DNA of 64,000 nt from Mesorhizobium sp. C432A. GTDB taxonomy: Bacteria; Pseudomonadota; Alphaproteobacteria; Rhizobiales; Rhizobiaceae. Below the pieces are notes generated by a model. That model was not told the origin of the DNA. It was given only the letters and a program-made list of their open reading frames with translations, and did not search any database. The stretch is from positions 930,001 to 994,000 of the forward strand of contig NZ_CP100470.1 in NCBI RefSeq assembly GCF_030323145.1, given 5' to 3'. A program made the position numbers and the translations under genes. Below, piece after piece: positions 1 to 8,671 of the stretch. The stretch's first letter is position 1. The number at the start of each line of letters is the position of its first letter.

Positions 1-497
1 AAGTCCGGTGCCGTGATCTCGCGGGTGAAGATGGACATGTAGACCAGCGCCGAGATGCCGCGCCTGGTGAGCGCCGCAATGGCGCGCGGCTCCATGACGG
101 CGTCGCCCATGGTCTGCGCCACGAGCAACACATTGCCGGCGTTCCACGACGCCTGGCGCGCGCCCTCGATGGCGACAACGGCTTCCGGACTTGTCGCCAG
201 CTGGTCGACAGCGAAACCGATGACACCGTCAAGTCCATCGAAGGCGGGAACAGGTTTGCGCAGCGCCGAGAAGGCGGGTGCTGCGTAGCCGAGCGCACGC
301 GCGGCGTCGATCACCCGCTCGCGCGTCTGCTGCGACAGCCGGATGCCTGGCGAATCGTTGAGCACGAAGGAGACGGTCGCCTGCGAGCACCCGGCTGCCC
401 TGGCGATGTCGGTCATGGTGACGCGGCCGCCCTTGGCGGCTCTCGCCGGCGCCTTGCGCCGCTTCGCCGTGTCGTCCGGATCCCTCGTCTCGCTCAT
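1..497 (-). CDS. LacI-family transcriptional regulator (3' end outside window)
   Basis: Only the N-terminal 165 residues or so are in the window; the gene runs off the left edge. After a basic, disordered first 25 residues there is a LacI-type helix-turn-helix (about residues 28-48, with TDIARAAGCSQATVSFVLN) and the hinge region, followed by the start of a periplasmic-binding-protein-like effector domain. It is transcribed away from a sugar ABC importer that begins at 1078, which is the usual position for a local repressor responding to the imported sugar. The start ATG at 495-497 is chosen because the helix-turn-helix follows it at the normal distance. The effector cannot be predicted. Confidence 0.9.
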   Translation of the reverse strand, partial: MSETRDPDDTAKRRKAPARAAKGGRVTMTDIARAAGCSQATVSFVLNDSPGIRLSQQTRERVIDAARALGYAAPAFSALRKPVPAFDGLDGVIGFAVDQLATSPEAVVAIEGARQASWNAGNVLLVAQTMGDAVMEPRAIAALTRRGISALVYMSIFTREITAPD

Positions 498-1077
498 GGC
501 ATTGCGTCCCAATCCCCAGCCTGTCTAGTCGCAAGCCTGCCACACCGACAAGATGGTGTCGCGCCGTCGACCAATGGAAATAGTCGAAGGCGTTTATCTT
601 TATTAGCAGCTTTGAAGTTCGCCGCCATGCCGCTTCGGGCCGCGTGAAATTCGAGGACTGCAAGGCATCTGCTTGCGCGAAGCCGTGCTGCACCTCTTCG
701 GGCAAACTAGACCTAGGGCCACCGCCGAGTGTCCGCGCGAGACCTCTGCTAATACTGTTTACTAATACAAAACGACGCTGTAACGTCAATCCGCCGTGTC
801 CGGTCAGGTGGGACCCGTGCGGCGAGAAGTGCACGTGAATGGCCCGATGGCGAGCGGGGTTTGCCTCCGCAAGCCTGGTCTCAGACATGTGATATGTCAG
901 ACAAATCAGACTATTTACGAGCACGGGATGAGTCTCTAAAGTCCGTGATCGCGACCGACGACGCCATTCTTCAGCGCCGGGAACCCCTGAGGAGGAGGGC
1001 GTCCAAATCGCGAGCGGCAAGTCAGTGAATGCAAGATCGGTTCAGTCCGACGACTGAGCCAAAACGGGAGGTTGAAC
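498..1077. other. Intergenic region between divergent LacI gene and ABC importer
   Basis: This 580-base gap has no convincing reading frame. It must hold both divergent promoters. Visible elements are a direct repeat CTAATAC-N6-CTAATAC near 749-768 and an inverted repeat at 884-898. A Shine-Dalgarno GGGAGG lies just before the ATG at 1078. Confidence 0.5.
884..898. promoter_or_regulatory. Inverted repeat GACAT-N5-ATGTC upstream of ABC importer
   Basis: Perfect 5-base arms separated by 5 bases, with further TCAGAC-like flanks on both sides. It lies about 180 bases before the binding-protein gene. It may be an operator for the divergent LacI regulator or another factor; this is inference from symmetry alone. 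Confidence 0.35.
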
Positions 1078-2040
1078 ATGAAATCCTTGATACGACATGC
1101 ATCCGTGGCCACCGCAGCCCTGCTGCTTGGCCTGACCGCGACAGCCATTGCGCGCGCCGACGACAAGCCGACGCTGGCCTTCGTCGTCAACGGCGCTTCC
1201 GATTTCTGGAAGGCCGCCGAAGCCGGCGTCAAGAAGGCGCAGGCCGAATTGCCCGACTACAATCTCGAACTCAAATATCCCGAGCAGTCCTCGGTCGCCA
1301 TCCAGCAGCGGCTGATGGACGATCTGGTGACCGCCGGCGTCAAGGGCATCATGGTCTCGGCCGTCGATCCCAAGACCTCGACCGACGGTCTGAACAAGAT
1401 CGCGTCGGAAACGGCGCTGTTCACCACCGACTCCGATGCCCCGCAGACCAAGCGCGTTGCCTATATCGGCTCGTCCAATGTCGACGCCGGCAAGCAGGCG
1501 GCCGAGATCGCCAAGAAAGCGATGCCGGACGGCGGCAAGTGCCTCGGCTTCGTCGGCCTGCTCGGCGCCGACAATGCCAAGGAACGCATCCAGGGCATGA
1601 AGGACGGCCTCGCCGGCAGCAAGATCGAACTGGTGGACGTGCGCGGCGACGACATCGACCAGGCGCGCGCCAAGAAGAATGTCGAGGACGCGCTGGTCGC
1701 CAGCCCCGACATCACCTGCATGGTCGGCTTCTATTCCTACAACACGCCGCGCATCTATGAAGCGCTGCGCGACGCCGGCAAGCTCGGCTCGATCACCGTC
1801 GTCGGCTTCGATGACGATCCGATCACGCTGGGCGGCGTCAAGGAAGGCACCGTGGCGGCGACCGTCGTGCAGCAGCCCTTCGAATGGGCCTATCAGGGCA
1901 TGAAGCTGATGGCCGCCTATCTCAAGGGCGACAAATCAGGCATTCCGGAAGGCGGCCTGATCATCATCCCGACCAAGATCATCGGTAAGGACGATGTCGA
2001 CACCTATGCCGCCAATCTGAAGGCGATGTCCGGAAACTGA
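1078..2040 (+). CDS. Sugar ABC transporter periplasmic substrate-binding protein
   Basis: 320-residue periplasmic binding protein of the RbsB/type I sugar-binding fold. A Sec signal peptide is visible (MKSLIRHASVATAALLLG, cleavage likely after ALA-type residues near position 24, before DDKPTLAFVVNG). The mature protein starts with the usual first beta strand and ends with the repeat found in this family (VVGFDDDPITLGGV, then VQQPFEWAYQGMKLM). ATG at 1078 is preferred over the in-frame TTG at 1072 because GGGAGG is correctly placed in front of it. It is the first gene of an importer with the ATPase (2163) and permease (3746). The sugar is not identifiable from sequence. Confidence 0.92.
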   Translation: MKSLIRHASVATAALLLGLTATAIARADDKPTLAFVVNGASDFWKAAEAGVKKAQAELPDYNLELKYPEQSSVAIQQRLMDDLVTAGVKGIMVSAVDPKTSTDGLNKIASETALFTTDSDAPQTKRVAYIGSSNVDAGKQAAEIAKKAMPDGGKCLGFVGLLGADNAKERIQGMKDGLAGSKIELVDVRGDDIDQARAKKNVEDALVASPDITCMVGFYSYNTPRIYEALRDAGKLGSITVVGFDDDPITLGGVKEGTVAATVVQQPFEWAYQGMKLMAAYLKGDKSGIPEGGLIIIPTKIIGKDDVDTYAANLKAMSGN

Positions 2041-2055
2041 GACCACGAGCAGTTG

Positions 2056-2115
2056 CGCCGGCTCAGGGTTCGCCTTGAGCCGGCGATCGTGTTGACGGGC
2101 CGGCCAAGGCCCGTC
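2056..2115 (+). other. Two tandem hairpins after the binding-protein gene
   Basis: Perfect inverted repeats CGCCGGCTCA/TGAGCCGGCG (2056-2085) and GACGGGCC/GGCCCGTC (2094-2115). Neither is followed by a T run, so they look like transcript-stabilising hairpins rather than terminators. Such structures commonly keep binding-protein mRNA in excess over ATPase and permease mRNA. Confidence 0.5.
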
Positions 2116-2162
2116 AGTCTGTAGCCCACCGGCTGCTGGCAAGCCTGATCAAATATGGCGTG

Positions 2163-3701
2163 ATGAATTATTCCGACCCATCCATCGTCGCAACCGCCCC
2201 GTTCCTCGGCCTCGAGAACGTGCGCAAGACCTATCCGGGCGTGGTGGCGCTGGACGGCTTTTCCATGGAGGTCAGGCCGGGCGAGGTGATCGGCCTGGTC
2301 GGCGAAAACGGCGCCGGCAAATCGACCTTGATGAAGATCCTCGGCGGCGTCACCAGGCCGGACAGCGGCGCCATCACCGTCGACGGCGTTGCGCATGACG
2401 GGCTCACCGTCGAAGGCAGCCTGGGGTCGGGCATCGCCTTCGTCCACCAGGAACTCAATCTCTTCGAAAACCTCGATGTTGCCGCCAATATCTTCTTCGG
2501 CCGCGAGCCGTTGCGCGGCGGGCCGCTGAGATTGGTCGACCGCGCCAAGCTGCGCGAAATGGTGGCGCCACTGCTGAAGCGCGTCGGCGCCAATTTCTCC
2601 GCCGATACGCCGGTTGCCTCGCTGTCGCTGGCGCAGCAGCAGATGGTCGAGATCGCCAAGGCACTGTCGATCAAGGCGCGGCTGGTGATCCTCGACGAGC
2701 CGACGTCGAGCCTGCCGCTCGCCGAAACCGACAAGCTGCTCGACGTCATCAAGGCGCTGAAGGCCGATGGCATCAGCGTCATCTTCATTTCGCACCGGCT
2801 GCATGAAGTCGAGCGCGTCGCCGACCGCGTCGTGGTGCTGCGCGACGGCATGCTGGCTGGCACCTTGCCGAAGAGCGCCATCAACCACGACCAGATGGTC
2901 AAGCTGATGATCGGCCGCATGCTGAAGGAGCGCGAGAAGGCCTCCGAGGCGGCTCGGGCGCCGGGCGCCACGGCGCTCTCGGCCAAAGCCATCCGCACCC
3001 CCGCCTACCCTGCCCGGCCGGTCGACCTCGACATCAGGCGCGGTGAAATCCTCGGCCTGGCCGGCCTTGTCGGTTCCGGCCGCACCGAACTGGCGCGGGT
3101 GTTCTTCGGCATCGACAGCACGCTTGGCGGTGGGCTCGAACTCGACGGCAAGCCGCTTGTACTGGGTTCGGCGGCCGATGCGGTCGCGCATGGCATTTTC
3201 CTGGTTCCGGAAGACCGCAAGCTGACCGGCATTTTGCTTGACCTGTCGATCGCGCAGAACATCTCGCTGCCCAACCTGCCGGCGCATGCGAAGCGTCGAC
3301 TGGTGTCGGCAAGCTCCGAGGCCGCCACCGCAGAGAAGCAGAAGACGAATCTCGGCATCAAAGCGCCGTCGGTGCAGACGCGCACCGGCACGCTGTCGGG
3401 CGGCAACCAGCAGAAGGTGGTGCTGGGCAAATGGCTGGCGATGAACCCGAAGGTGATGATCCTCGATGAGCCGACGCGCGGCATCGATATCGGCGCCAAG
3501 GCCGAGATTTACGGGCTGATGCGAGCCTTGGCCGATGCCGGCGTCGCCGTGCTGATGATCTCCAGCGACATGGAAGAGGTGATCGGCGTGTCCGACCGCA
3601 TCGCCGTCATGCATGAGGGCCAGATCTCGGGCATTCTCGACAAGGAACAATTCAGCCAGGAAAACGTGCTGTTGCTGGCGGTCGGCAAGCCGGCAAACTA
3701 G
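2163..3701 (+). CDS. Sugar ABC transporter ATP-binding protein (two nucleotide-binding domains)
   Basis: About 512 residues with two ABC domains, the RbsA/MglA/XylG architecture. The first domain has a Walker A at about residues 47-55 (GENGAGKST), a non-standard signature LSLAQQQMVE and Walker B LVILDEPTSS. The second domain has a degenerate Walker A (GLVGSGRTEL), a canonical signature LSGGNQQKV and Walker B VMILDEPTRG. This asymmetry is normal for carbohydrate uptake transporters of this class. An in-frame GTG lies immediately before the ATG, so the start may be 2160. No strong ribosome site is visible, which fits a lower expression level than the binding protein. Confidence 0.93.
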   Translation: MNYSDPSIVATAPFLGLENVRKTYPGVVALDGFSMEVRPGEVIGLVGENGAGKSTLMKILGGVTRPDSGAITVDGVAHDGLTVEGSLGSGIAFVHQELNLFENLDVAANIFFGREPLRGGPLRLVDRAKLREMVAPLLKRVGANFSADTPVASLSLAQQQMVEIAKALSIKARLVILDEPTSSLPLAETDKLLDVIKALKADGISVIFISHRLHEVERVADRVVVLRDGMLAGTLPKSAINHDQMVKLMIGRMLKEREKASEAARAPGATALSAKAIRTPAYPARPVDLDIRRGEILGLAGLVGSGRTELARVFFGIDSTLGGGLELDGKPLVLGSAADAVAHGIFLVPEDRKLTGILLDLSIAQNISLPNLPAHAKRRLVSASSEAATAEKQKTNLGIKAPSVQTRTGTLSGGNQQKVVLGKWLAMNPKVMILDEPTRGIDIGAKAEIYGLMRALADAGVAVLMISSDMEEVIGVSDRIAVMHEGQISGILDKEQFSQENVLLLAVGKPAN

Positions 3702-3745
3702 CGGGCTTCAGGCGATTGCCGGTCCGGCGCATTGGGGAGAAGACG

Positions 3746-4732
3746 ATGAGCAAAAAAGATCTCGGCCTGCTGATCCTGATCCTGGCGGTCGGCGCCGTGG
3801 TGACCGCCATCAACCCGCGCTTCCTTTTGCCGATCAACCTCGCCAACACCTCGAACCTGATCGGCCTGTTCGGGATCCTCGCCATCGGCCAGGCCTTCGT
3901 CATCATTACCGGCGGCATCGAATTGTCGGTGGGATCGCTGGTGGCGCTGCTCGGCACGCTGTTCATCGATTTCATCGCCGTGCGCGACATGCCATGGCCG
4001 GTGGCGCTGCCGCTGATCCTGGTGCTGGGCGGCATCATCGGGCTGGCGCATGGCTGGCTGATCACAAGGCTGAAATTGCAGCCCTTCGTGGTGACGCTGT
4101 GCGGCCTTTTGATCTATCGCGGGGTCGCCCGTTTCTATACCGCCGACGGCACCGCCGGCTTCGCCTTCGGCCAGAATTTTCCCGAGCTCGAATTCCTCAC
4201 CGCGGGCCGCAGCTATGGCGTGCCCAACAGCTTCATCGCACTGATCGTCATTTCGATCGTCATGTGGGTGGTGCTGCACCGCTCGGTGTTCGGACGCTAC
4301 CTCTATGCCATCGGCAAGAACGAAGAGGCGGCGAAATATTCGGGAATTCGCACCGGCCGTGTCGTCATGGCCGCCTATGTCATCTGCGGCGTGCTGACGG
4401 CGCTGTCGGCGATCTATTTCGCCATGTACACGCGCTCGATCTCGCCGGCCAGCCACGGCCAGTTCTACGAGCTCTACGCCATTGCCGCCGCCGTTCTCGG
4501 CGGCTTCTCGCTGCGCGGCGGCGAAGGCTCGCTGGTCGGCGTCATCCTGGGCACCGTGCTGCTGCAGGAGTTGCAGAACCTGGTCAATCTGCTCGGCATC
4601 CCGTCCTCGCTCAACTTCGCGGTGATGGGCGGCGTGATCCTGATCGGCGTGCTGGTCGACCAGCAATGGGGCGTGTTCCGCGCAAGGCGGCTGATGCTCG
4701 ATGCCAGCCGGAAGACTGTCGCGGCGGAGTAG
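3746..4732 (+). CDS. Sugar ABC transporter permease
   Basis: 328-residue inner-membrane permease of the RbsC/BPD_transp_2 type. It is very hydrophobic, with roughly eight to ten membrane segments beginning at LGLLILILAVGAVVTAI. The characteristic segment GGIELSVGSLVALLGT and the late GAYAIAAAVLGG-like and GGEGSLVG motifs of the family are present. ATG at 3746 has a good ribosome site (GGGGAGAAG). It follows the ATPase by 44 bases and closes the importer operon. The gene ends two bases before the convergent phnN stop, so the two transcripts meet tail to tail. Confidence 0.92.
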   Translation: MSKKDLGLLILILAVGAVVTAINPRFLLPINLANTSNLIGLFGILAIGQAFVIITGGIELSVGSLVALLGTLFIDFIAVRDMPWPVALPLILVLGGIIGLAHGWLITRLKLQPFVVTLCGLLIYRGVARFYTADGTAGFAFGQNFPELEFLTAGRSYGVPNSFIALIVISIVMWVVLHRSVFGRYLYAIGKNEEAAKYSGIRTGRVVMAAYVICGVLTALSAIYFAMYTRSISPASHGQFYELYAIAAAVLGGFSLRGGEGSLVGVILGTVLLQELQNLVNLLGIPSSLNFAVMGGVILIGVLVDQQWGVFRARRLMLDASRKTVAAE

Positions 4733-4734
4733 CG

Positions 4735-5361
4735 CTACATCACGCCGGATATATCCGAGAAGGCCATCGCATTGCGCAGCACCTCGGCGAAGCGTTCTCC
4801 GGCGGCTTCGCGCTGGCCGCCATTGTCGATCGAGGTGACGCCGGAGCCGGACAAAGCGATATTGGCGCTGCGGGCGAGCCGAGCCAGCACTTCGCCGCGC
4901 GATTCGCGGCCGCGCTGGGCGAGACGCTCGGCGAGGATTTCCGGCGAGGCGGTGATCTCGACGACAGCCAGATTGGCATAGCGCTCCCGCAGCACCGGGA
5001 TGACTGCGCGCGAGACATTGGCGACCGCGACATAGCCGTTGGCGATGGACGAGTCGACATCGGCCGGAATGCCGTAGCGCAGGCCGTGCGCCTCCCAGGA
5101 AATGGCGAAGGCGCCGTCGGCCTCGGCTTCGACAAAGGCCGCGTCGGCCAGCGTGTCGTGATCCTCGCTTGCCGCATCGCTCGGCCTGGTGATGACCCGG
5201 CGGACGAACTCCAGCCTCGTCTCGTCGGCAAACAAGGTGCGGGCATAACCGATTACCGTATCCTTGCCGGCGCCACTCGGGCCGACGACGGCGACAAACA
5301 CGCCGTTGCGGAGCGGAAAGGCCTCGCTGCTGAGTTCGCGCTCGATCGACGCCGAGACCAT
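4735..5361 (-). CDS. phnN: Ribose 1,5-bisphosphate phosphokinase PhnN
   Basis: 208-residue kinase of the guanylate-kinase-like P-loop fold. It has a Walker A (GPSGAGKDT, residues 27-35) and RRVITRPSDAASEDHDTL, the conserved guanylate-kinase-like segment of PhnN. The enzyme converts ribose 1,5-bisphosphate to PRPP, the last step of the carbon-phosphorus lyase pathway. The start codon overlaps the phnM stop by one base, so the two are translationally coupled. The C-P lyase core genes phnGHIJKL are not in this window, so they must lie elsewhere or the module may serve another ribose-phosphate salvage role. Confidence 0.9.
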   Translation of the reverse strand: MVSASIERELSSEAFPLRNGVFVAVVGPSGAGKDTVIGYARTLFADETRLEFVRRVITRPSDAASEDHDTLADAAFVEAEADGAFAISWEAHGLRYGIPADVDSSIANGYVAVANVSRAVIPVLRERYANLAVVEITASPEILAERLAQRGRESRGEVLARLARSANIALSGSGVTSIDNGGQREAAGERFAEVLRNAMAFSDISGVM

Positions 5362-6515
5362 CAGGCGACCCGGCGCCCTTGGCGCCAGACAGTGCGCACG
5401 ACCGGCACATGGTCGTCGACGCGCACACGCACGAGGTCGGCGCGGCGGCCCTGTTCGATGACGCCGCGGTCGTTTAGGCCGATCGCCTCGGCCGGATTCT
5501 TCGACACCATCGCAACCGCCTGCGGCAGGGAAATGCCCTCGACGACGTCGCCGAGGAAGAAGGCCGACTGGATCAGGCTGAAGGGAATGTAGTCGGACGA
5601 CAATATGTCGAGCAGGCCGTCGCCGGCCAGCGTGCGGGCCGAGACATTGCCCGAATGCGAGGAGCCGCGCATGACGTTGGGCGCGCCCATCAGTACGCCG
5701 AGCCCGGCATCCTTCGAGGCCTTGGCGGCTTCCAGCGTGGTCGGGAATTCCGCGACGCGCACGCCCTGCTCGATCGCCTCGTCGACATGGCCTGATGTGG
5801 CGTCGTCATGGCTCGCCAGCACAATGCCCCGCTCGTTGCAGGCGGCTGATATCGCCACCCGGTTCGGTCCCGAATTCTTCGCCGATTCCGACATCCGCTT
5901 TTCGCAGAACAATTGGAAGTCGCGATCGGTCAATTTCAGCTTGCGCTGATAGTAATGGGCGTAGGTCTCGAGATTGACGAACTGACGCTGTCCCGGCGCA
6001 TGGTCCATCAGCGAGGCCAGCTTGACCCGCTCGTCGCCATCGAAATTGGCGAAAGCCCGCAAGCAATCCGGCGCCGAGACCTCGCAGCGCAGGTGCAGGA
6101 AATGGTCGGCCCGCAACCGGTCTTTCGCGACGCTGTCCTCGATCGCGCCGGCGAGCTTGCGGATGTCGTCGGAGGTAATATTCGCGTCCTCGTCCATGCC
6201 GACACGCAACGCGTCGAGGACGGTGGTGATGCCGGCGGTGGCCACCTGCGCGTCATGGGCAAGGACGGCGGCGATCGGGTTCCAGCGCACTTTCGGGCGC
6301 GGCGCATAGTGGCCTTCGAGATGGTCAGTGTGCAGCTCGACCAGGCCGGGAATGATGTAGTCGCCGCCCATGTCCTCGCCGCCCATGCTCCCGCCGGTGT
6401 GGCCGGTGCCGGCGTCGACGCCGGAGATAAAACCGTCGCGCAGCACGAGCGACCCTTCGACGATCTCGTCGGCAAGCACGATGCGGGCGTTGTGGAGAAC
6501 AGTTTCGGCGGTCAT
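5361..6515 (-). CDS. phnM: Alpha-D-ribose 1-methylphosphonate 5-triphosphate diphosphatase PhnM
   Basis: 384-residue amidohydrolase-superfamily protein of usual PhnM length. The metal-binding signature GLVELHTDHLEGHYAPRP follows an N-terminal beta-sandwich part (TVLHNARIVLADEIVEGSL). The C-terminus returns to the sandwich (RGVIEQGRRADLVRVRVDD). It removes pyrophosphate from the ribose methylphosphonate triphosphate before C-P bond cleavage. It lies between the DUF1045 gene (34-base gap) and phnN (one-base overlap), a common phosphonate sub-operon in Rhizobiales. Confidence 0.92.
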   Translation of the reverse strand: MTAETVLHNARIVLADEIVEGSLVLRDGFISGVDAGTGHTGGSMGGEDMGGDYIIPGLVELHTDHLEGHYAPRPKVRWNPIAAVLAHDAQVATAGITTVLDALRVGMDEDANITSDDIRKLAGAIEDSVAKDRLRADHFLHLRCEVSAPDCLRAFANFDGDERVKLASLMDHAPGQRQFVNLETYAHYYQRKLKLTDRDFQLFCEKRMSESAKNSGPNRVAISAACNERGIVLASHDDATSGHVDEAIEQGVRVAEFPTTLEAAKASKDAGLGVLMGAPNVMRGSSHSGNVSARTLAGDGLLDILSSDYIPFSLIQSAFFLGDVVEGISLPQAVAMVSKNPAEAIGLNDRGVIEQGRRADLVRVRVDDHVPVVRTVWRQGRRVA

Positions 6516-6549
6516 TCAGGCAGTCCTTGCTTACTCGGACGAATTGCGG

Positions 6550-7257
6550 TCAGGCGGTTTTTCGGGCAGCGCGGCGGCCGAGCGCATGATGCGAAAGCAC
6601 CATGAACGGAGCGCCCGGTTCGGTTTCGACGAACAGCGTCAGCGCATCCACCAGCACCGGCTGCTGCAGCACATCGGCGAACAGGCTGTCAATTGCCGCG
6701 CGCAGACGTTGGCTTTCCTGCGGCCCGGCCCGGCCGGACAGTGTCATGTGGAAGCGAAAGGTCTCAAACACATAGGGATAGCCCCACTGGCAGAGATTGC
6801 GGAACTCGGCCGGCTTCAGCGAATCCGGGCTGCGCCGCTCGATCTCGGCCTCGGTGAGCGGCGCGCGAAAACGGTCGAAGCTAAGCACGACATCATCGGC
6901 GAAACGGTTGAGCGGCGGCAGCGGGCCTTCCGGCAGCAAAGCGAAGAAACCATCGATCTGGCTGACGACCAGGCGCGGGATGGTGACCGTCGGCGTTGCT
7001 TCGGCAAAGGCGTCCAGCGCCGCGCGCAACGAGCTTTCGGTTTCGTTGGCGGCCAACCGGAAGGGCGCTTTCAGCGTCGCATGAAAACCGTAGCGCCGCG
7101 CCGATGCGGTGTGAAAGGCGACTTCGGCCGCCGACAGCTCGCCCACCGCCTCGACCGGCCTGGTGGCGGCGCCAAAGGGGTCGCGGCCCAGCCAGTTGGC
7201 GGCGATCCGCGCCAGCGGTTCGTCCTGCCTCGGGGTGAAATAAATGGCGTAGCGCAT
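6550..7257 (-). CDS. DUF1045 phosphonate-operon protein, 2H phosphoesterase-like
   Basis: 235 residues. Two HxT motifs of the 2H phosphoesterase fold are visible: FHATLKAPF in the first half and FHMTLSG in the second. This matches the DUF1045 family found in phosphonate operons. The exact reaction is not known to me; by fold it may open a cyclic ribose phosphate or phosphodiester formed during C-P lyase catabolism. It is the first gene of a DUF1045-phnM-phnN unit. Confidence 0.85.
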   Translation of the reverse strand: MRYAIYFTPRQDEPLARIAANWLGRDPFGAATRPVEAVGELSAAEVAFHTASARRYGFHATLKAPFRLAANETESSLRAALDAFAEATPTVTIPRLVVSQIDGFFALLPEGPLPPLNRFADDVVLSFDRFRAPLTEAEIERRSPDSLKPAEFRNLCQWGYPYVFETFRFHMTLSGRAGPQESQRLRAAIDSLFADVLQQPVLVDALTLFVETEPGAPFMVLSHHALGRRAARKTA

Positions 7258-7408
7258 CGAAAATCCTCGTCAGCCCGCTGCCATAGGTGATTTCCATGAC
7301 GGATTGACGAAGCTTATGCGGGTTTTCGAAGGCAAATCGACCCCATGGATCGTTAGCCGACGATTTTTTCCTGCTGGACCAACAGCTTCCGCCGCAAGCG
7401 AAGGCCGA

Positions 7409-8221
7409 TCAGGCCTTCATCAGCCATTCGTGCTCGAGCGCGTTGTGGAACTTCCACGTCCGCTTCGGCCCGGCCATGACGTTAAGGTAATAGAGGTCGT
7501 AGCCGTGGCAGGCGGCGCAGGGGTGATAGCCCTTGGGCACCAGCACAACATCGCCGTCCTCGATCGCCATGGCTTCGTCCAGCTCGCGGGCGCCGGTCTT
7601 GTCGGCGTCGGTGTAGACGCGCTGGAAGGCAAAACCCTGCGGCGGGTTGAGGCGGTGGTAGTAGGTTTCCTCAAGATAGGATTCGGCCGGCAGATTGTCC
7701 TGGTCGTGCTTGTGCGGCGGGTAGCTCGATGTGTGGCCGCCGGGCGTGATGACCTCGACCACCAGCAGCGAGTCGGCGGGCTTGCCCTCGGGCAATATGT
7801 TGGTGACGTAGCGCGTGTTGGTGCCTTTGCCCCGAGTCTCCTGGCCGAGGTCGTGGGGTGCGATGACGCGAACGGGCAAGCCGCCGCCCAGGCCCGGCGC
7901 CGAGCAGACCGCGAGTTCGAGATCGGTGTCGGCGGTGACCGACCAGTCCGAACCCTCCGCAATATAGACCGACCACGGCTTGCCCTCGAAGGGCGACATG
8001 CGCTCGCCGAGCAGGCCGAGTTCCTGGCCGCCGGCCCTTGCCGTGCCCTTGCCGGTGACGAACACCAGGCAGACTTCGCGACCGCCCGTCTTACCCGAGG
8101 CGTTTTCGCCGGGCTTCAAACGGTGCAGGTCGAAGCCGACATAGGTCCAGCCGGCGCTTTTGGGCGTGACATGGGCGACGCGGCCATGGCCCTTGTCGGC
8201 TTTGACGAGCAGTTTCGACAT
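7409..8221 (-). CDS. iolB: 5-deoxy-glucuronate isomerase IolB
   Basis: 270-residue cupin-type isomerase, the normal IolB length. The family's metal-binding stretch is visible (SSYPPHKHDQDN, then a glutamate in ESYLEETYYHRLNP), and the second cupin repeat contains HPCAACHGYDLYYLNVMAG. It converts 5-deoxy-glucuronate to 5-dehydro-2-deoxy-gluconate in the cytoplasmic myo-inositol pathway. It is the last gene of the iolRCDEB run and is separated from the small DUF3329 gene by 192 bases that include a palindromic repeat. Confidence 0.95.
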   Translation of the reverse strand: MSKLLVKADKGHGRVAHVTPKSAGWTYVGFDLHRLKPGENASGKTGGREVCLVFVTGKGTARAGGQELGLLGERMSPFEGKPWSVYIAEGSDWSVTADTDLELAVCSAPGLGGGLPVRVIAPHDLGQETRGKGTNTRYVTNILPEGKPADSLLVVEVITPGGHTSSYPPHKHDQDNLPAESYLEETYYHRLNPPQGFAFQRVYTDADKTGARELDEAMAIEDGDVVLVPKGYHPCAACHGYDLYYLNVMAGPKRTWKFHNALEHEWLMKA

Positions 8222-8264
8222 GTTTTGTCTCTCCTATCGCAAGTCTTCGAGGTCGGCCTCTCAA

Positions 8265-8326
8265 CTTCGTCATCCTAGGGCGAAGCAGGAGCGAAGCTCC
8301 GTCGCGAAGACCCTAGGATGACGAAG
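8265..8326. repeat. Palindromic intergenic repeat, CTTCGTCATCC family (compact copy)
   Basis: Perfect 16-base arms (CTTCGTCATCCTAGGG and its complement) enclose a 30-base centre that contains a second small hairpin (GAGCGAAGCTC). It lies just upstream of iolB. A longer member of the same family is at 19721-19906. Confidence 0.75.
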
Positions 8327-8413
8327 CGAGGGACGTTCCGCCCAATCACCGACGTAGGCGATACGCCAGGTGTCCAGTGTCCGACCCGCAAGCCCTTCCG
8401 AGCCACGGCCGCT

Positions 8414-8662
8414 TCATTCCTTCGGTTCGGCGTCCGCCTTCGCTTCGCCGGTCTTCGGTCGATCAGGCGCAGCCTTGCTCTCCTCCACCGGCTTGTAAAG
8501 GTAGAAGAACTGCCAGACGGCGTAGGCGGCAAAGCCGAGCGCAATGATGCCCCAGAATGGGGTGCCGGAGGCGAATTCTATTCCGGCCCAGATCACGCAG
8601 ACGGCGACGACGGCAACGCGCCGCCACAGCGGCCGGAAGAACGGGTGCTCGTAATCCTTCAT
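8414..8662 (-). CDS. DUF3329-type small membrane protein
   Basis: 82 residues. It begins MKDYEHPFFRPLWRRV, followed by two hydrophobic segments (VAVVAVCVIWAGIEFA and WGIIALGFAAYAVWQFFYLY), then a charged Lys/Glu/Ala tail. This looks like the DUF3329 family of small inner-membrane proteins common in Rhizobiales. It starts 9 bases after iolE stops and so is probably co-transcribed with the iol genes. Its function is unknown; a role in the pathway is not established. Confidence 0.8.
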   Translation of the reverse strand: MKDYEHPFFRPLWRRVAVVAVCVIWAGIEFASGTPFWGIIALGFAAYAVWQFFYLYKPVEESKAAPDRPKTGEAKADAEPKE

Positions 8663-8671
8663 CGGACCGGC

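Noticed and set aside
644..838. Short open frame (64 codons) in the gap before the first importer
   Set aside because: No ribosome site, no known motif, Cys- and Arg-rich composition unlike neighbouring genes; it falls in a promoter region.
2004..3650. A minus-strand open frame of 548 codons opposite the sugar ABC ATPase
   Set aside because: The plus strand encodes an unmistakable two-domain ABC ATPase; the opposite frame is low-complexity and lacks motifs.
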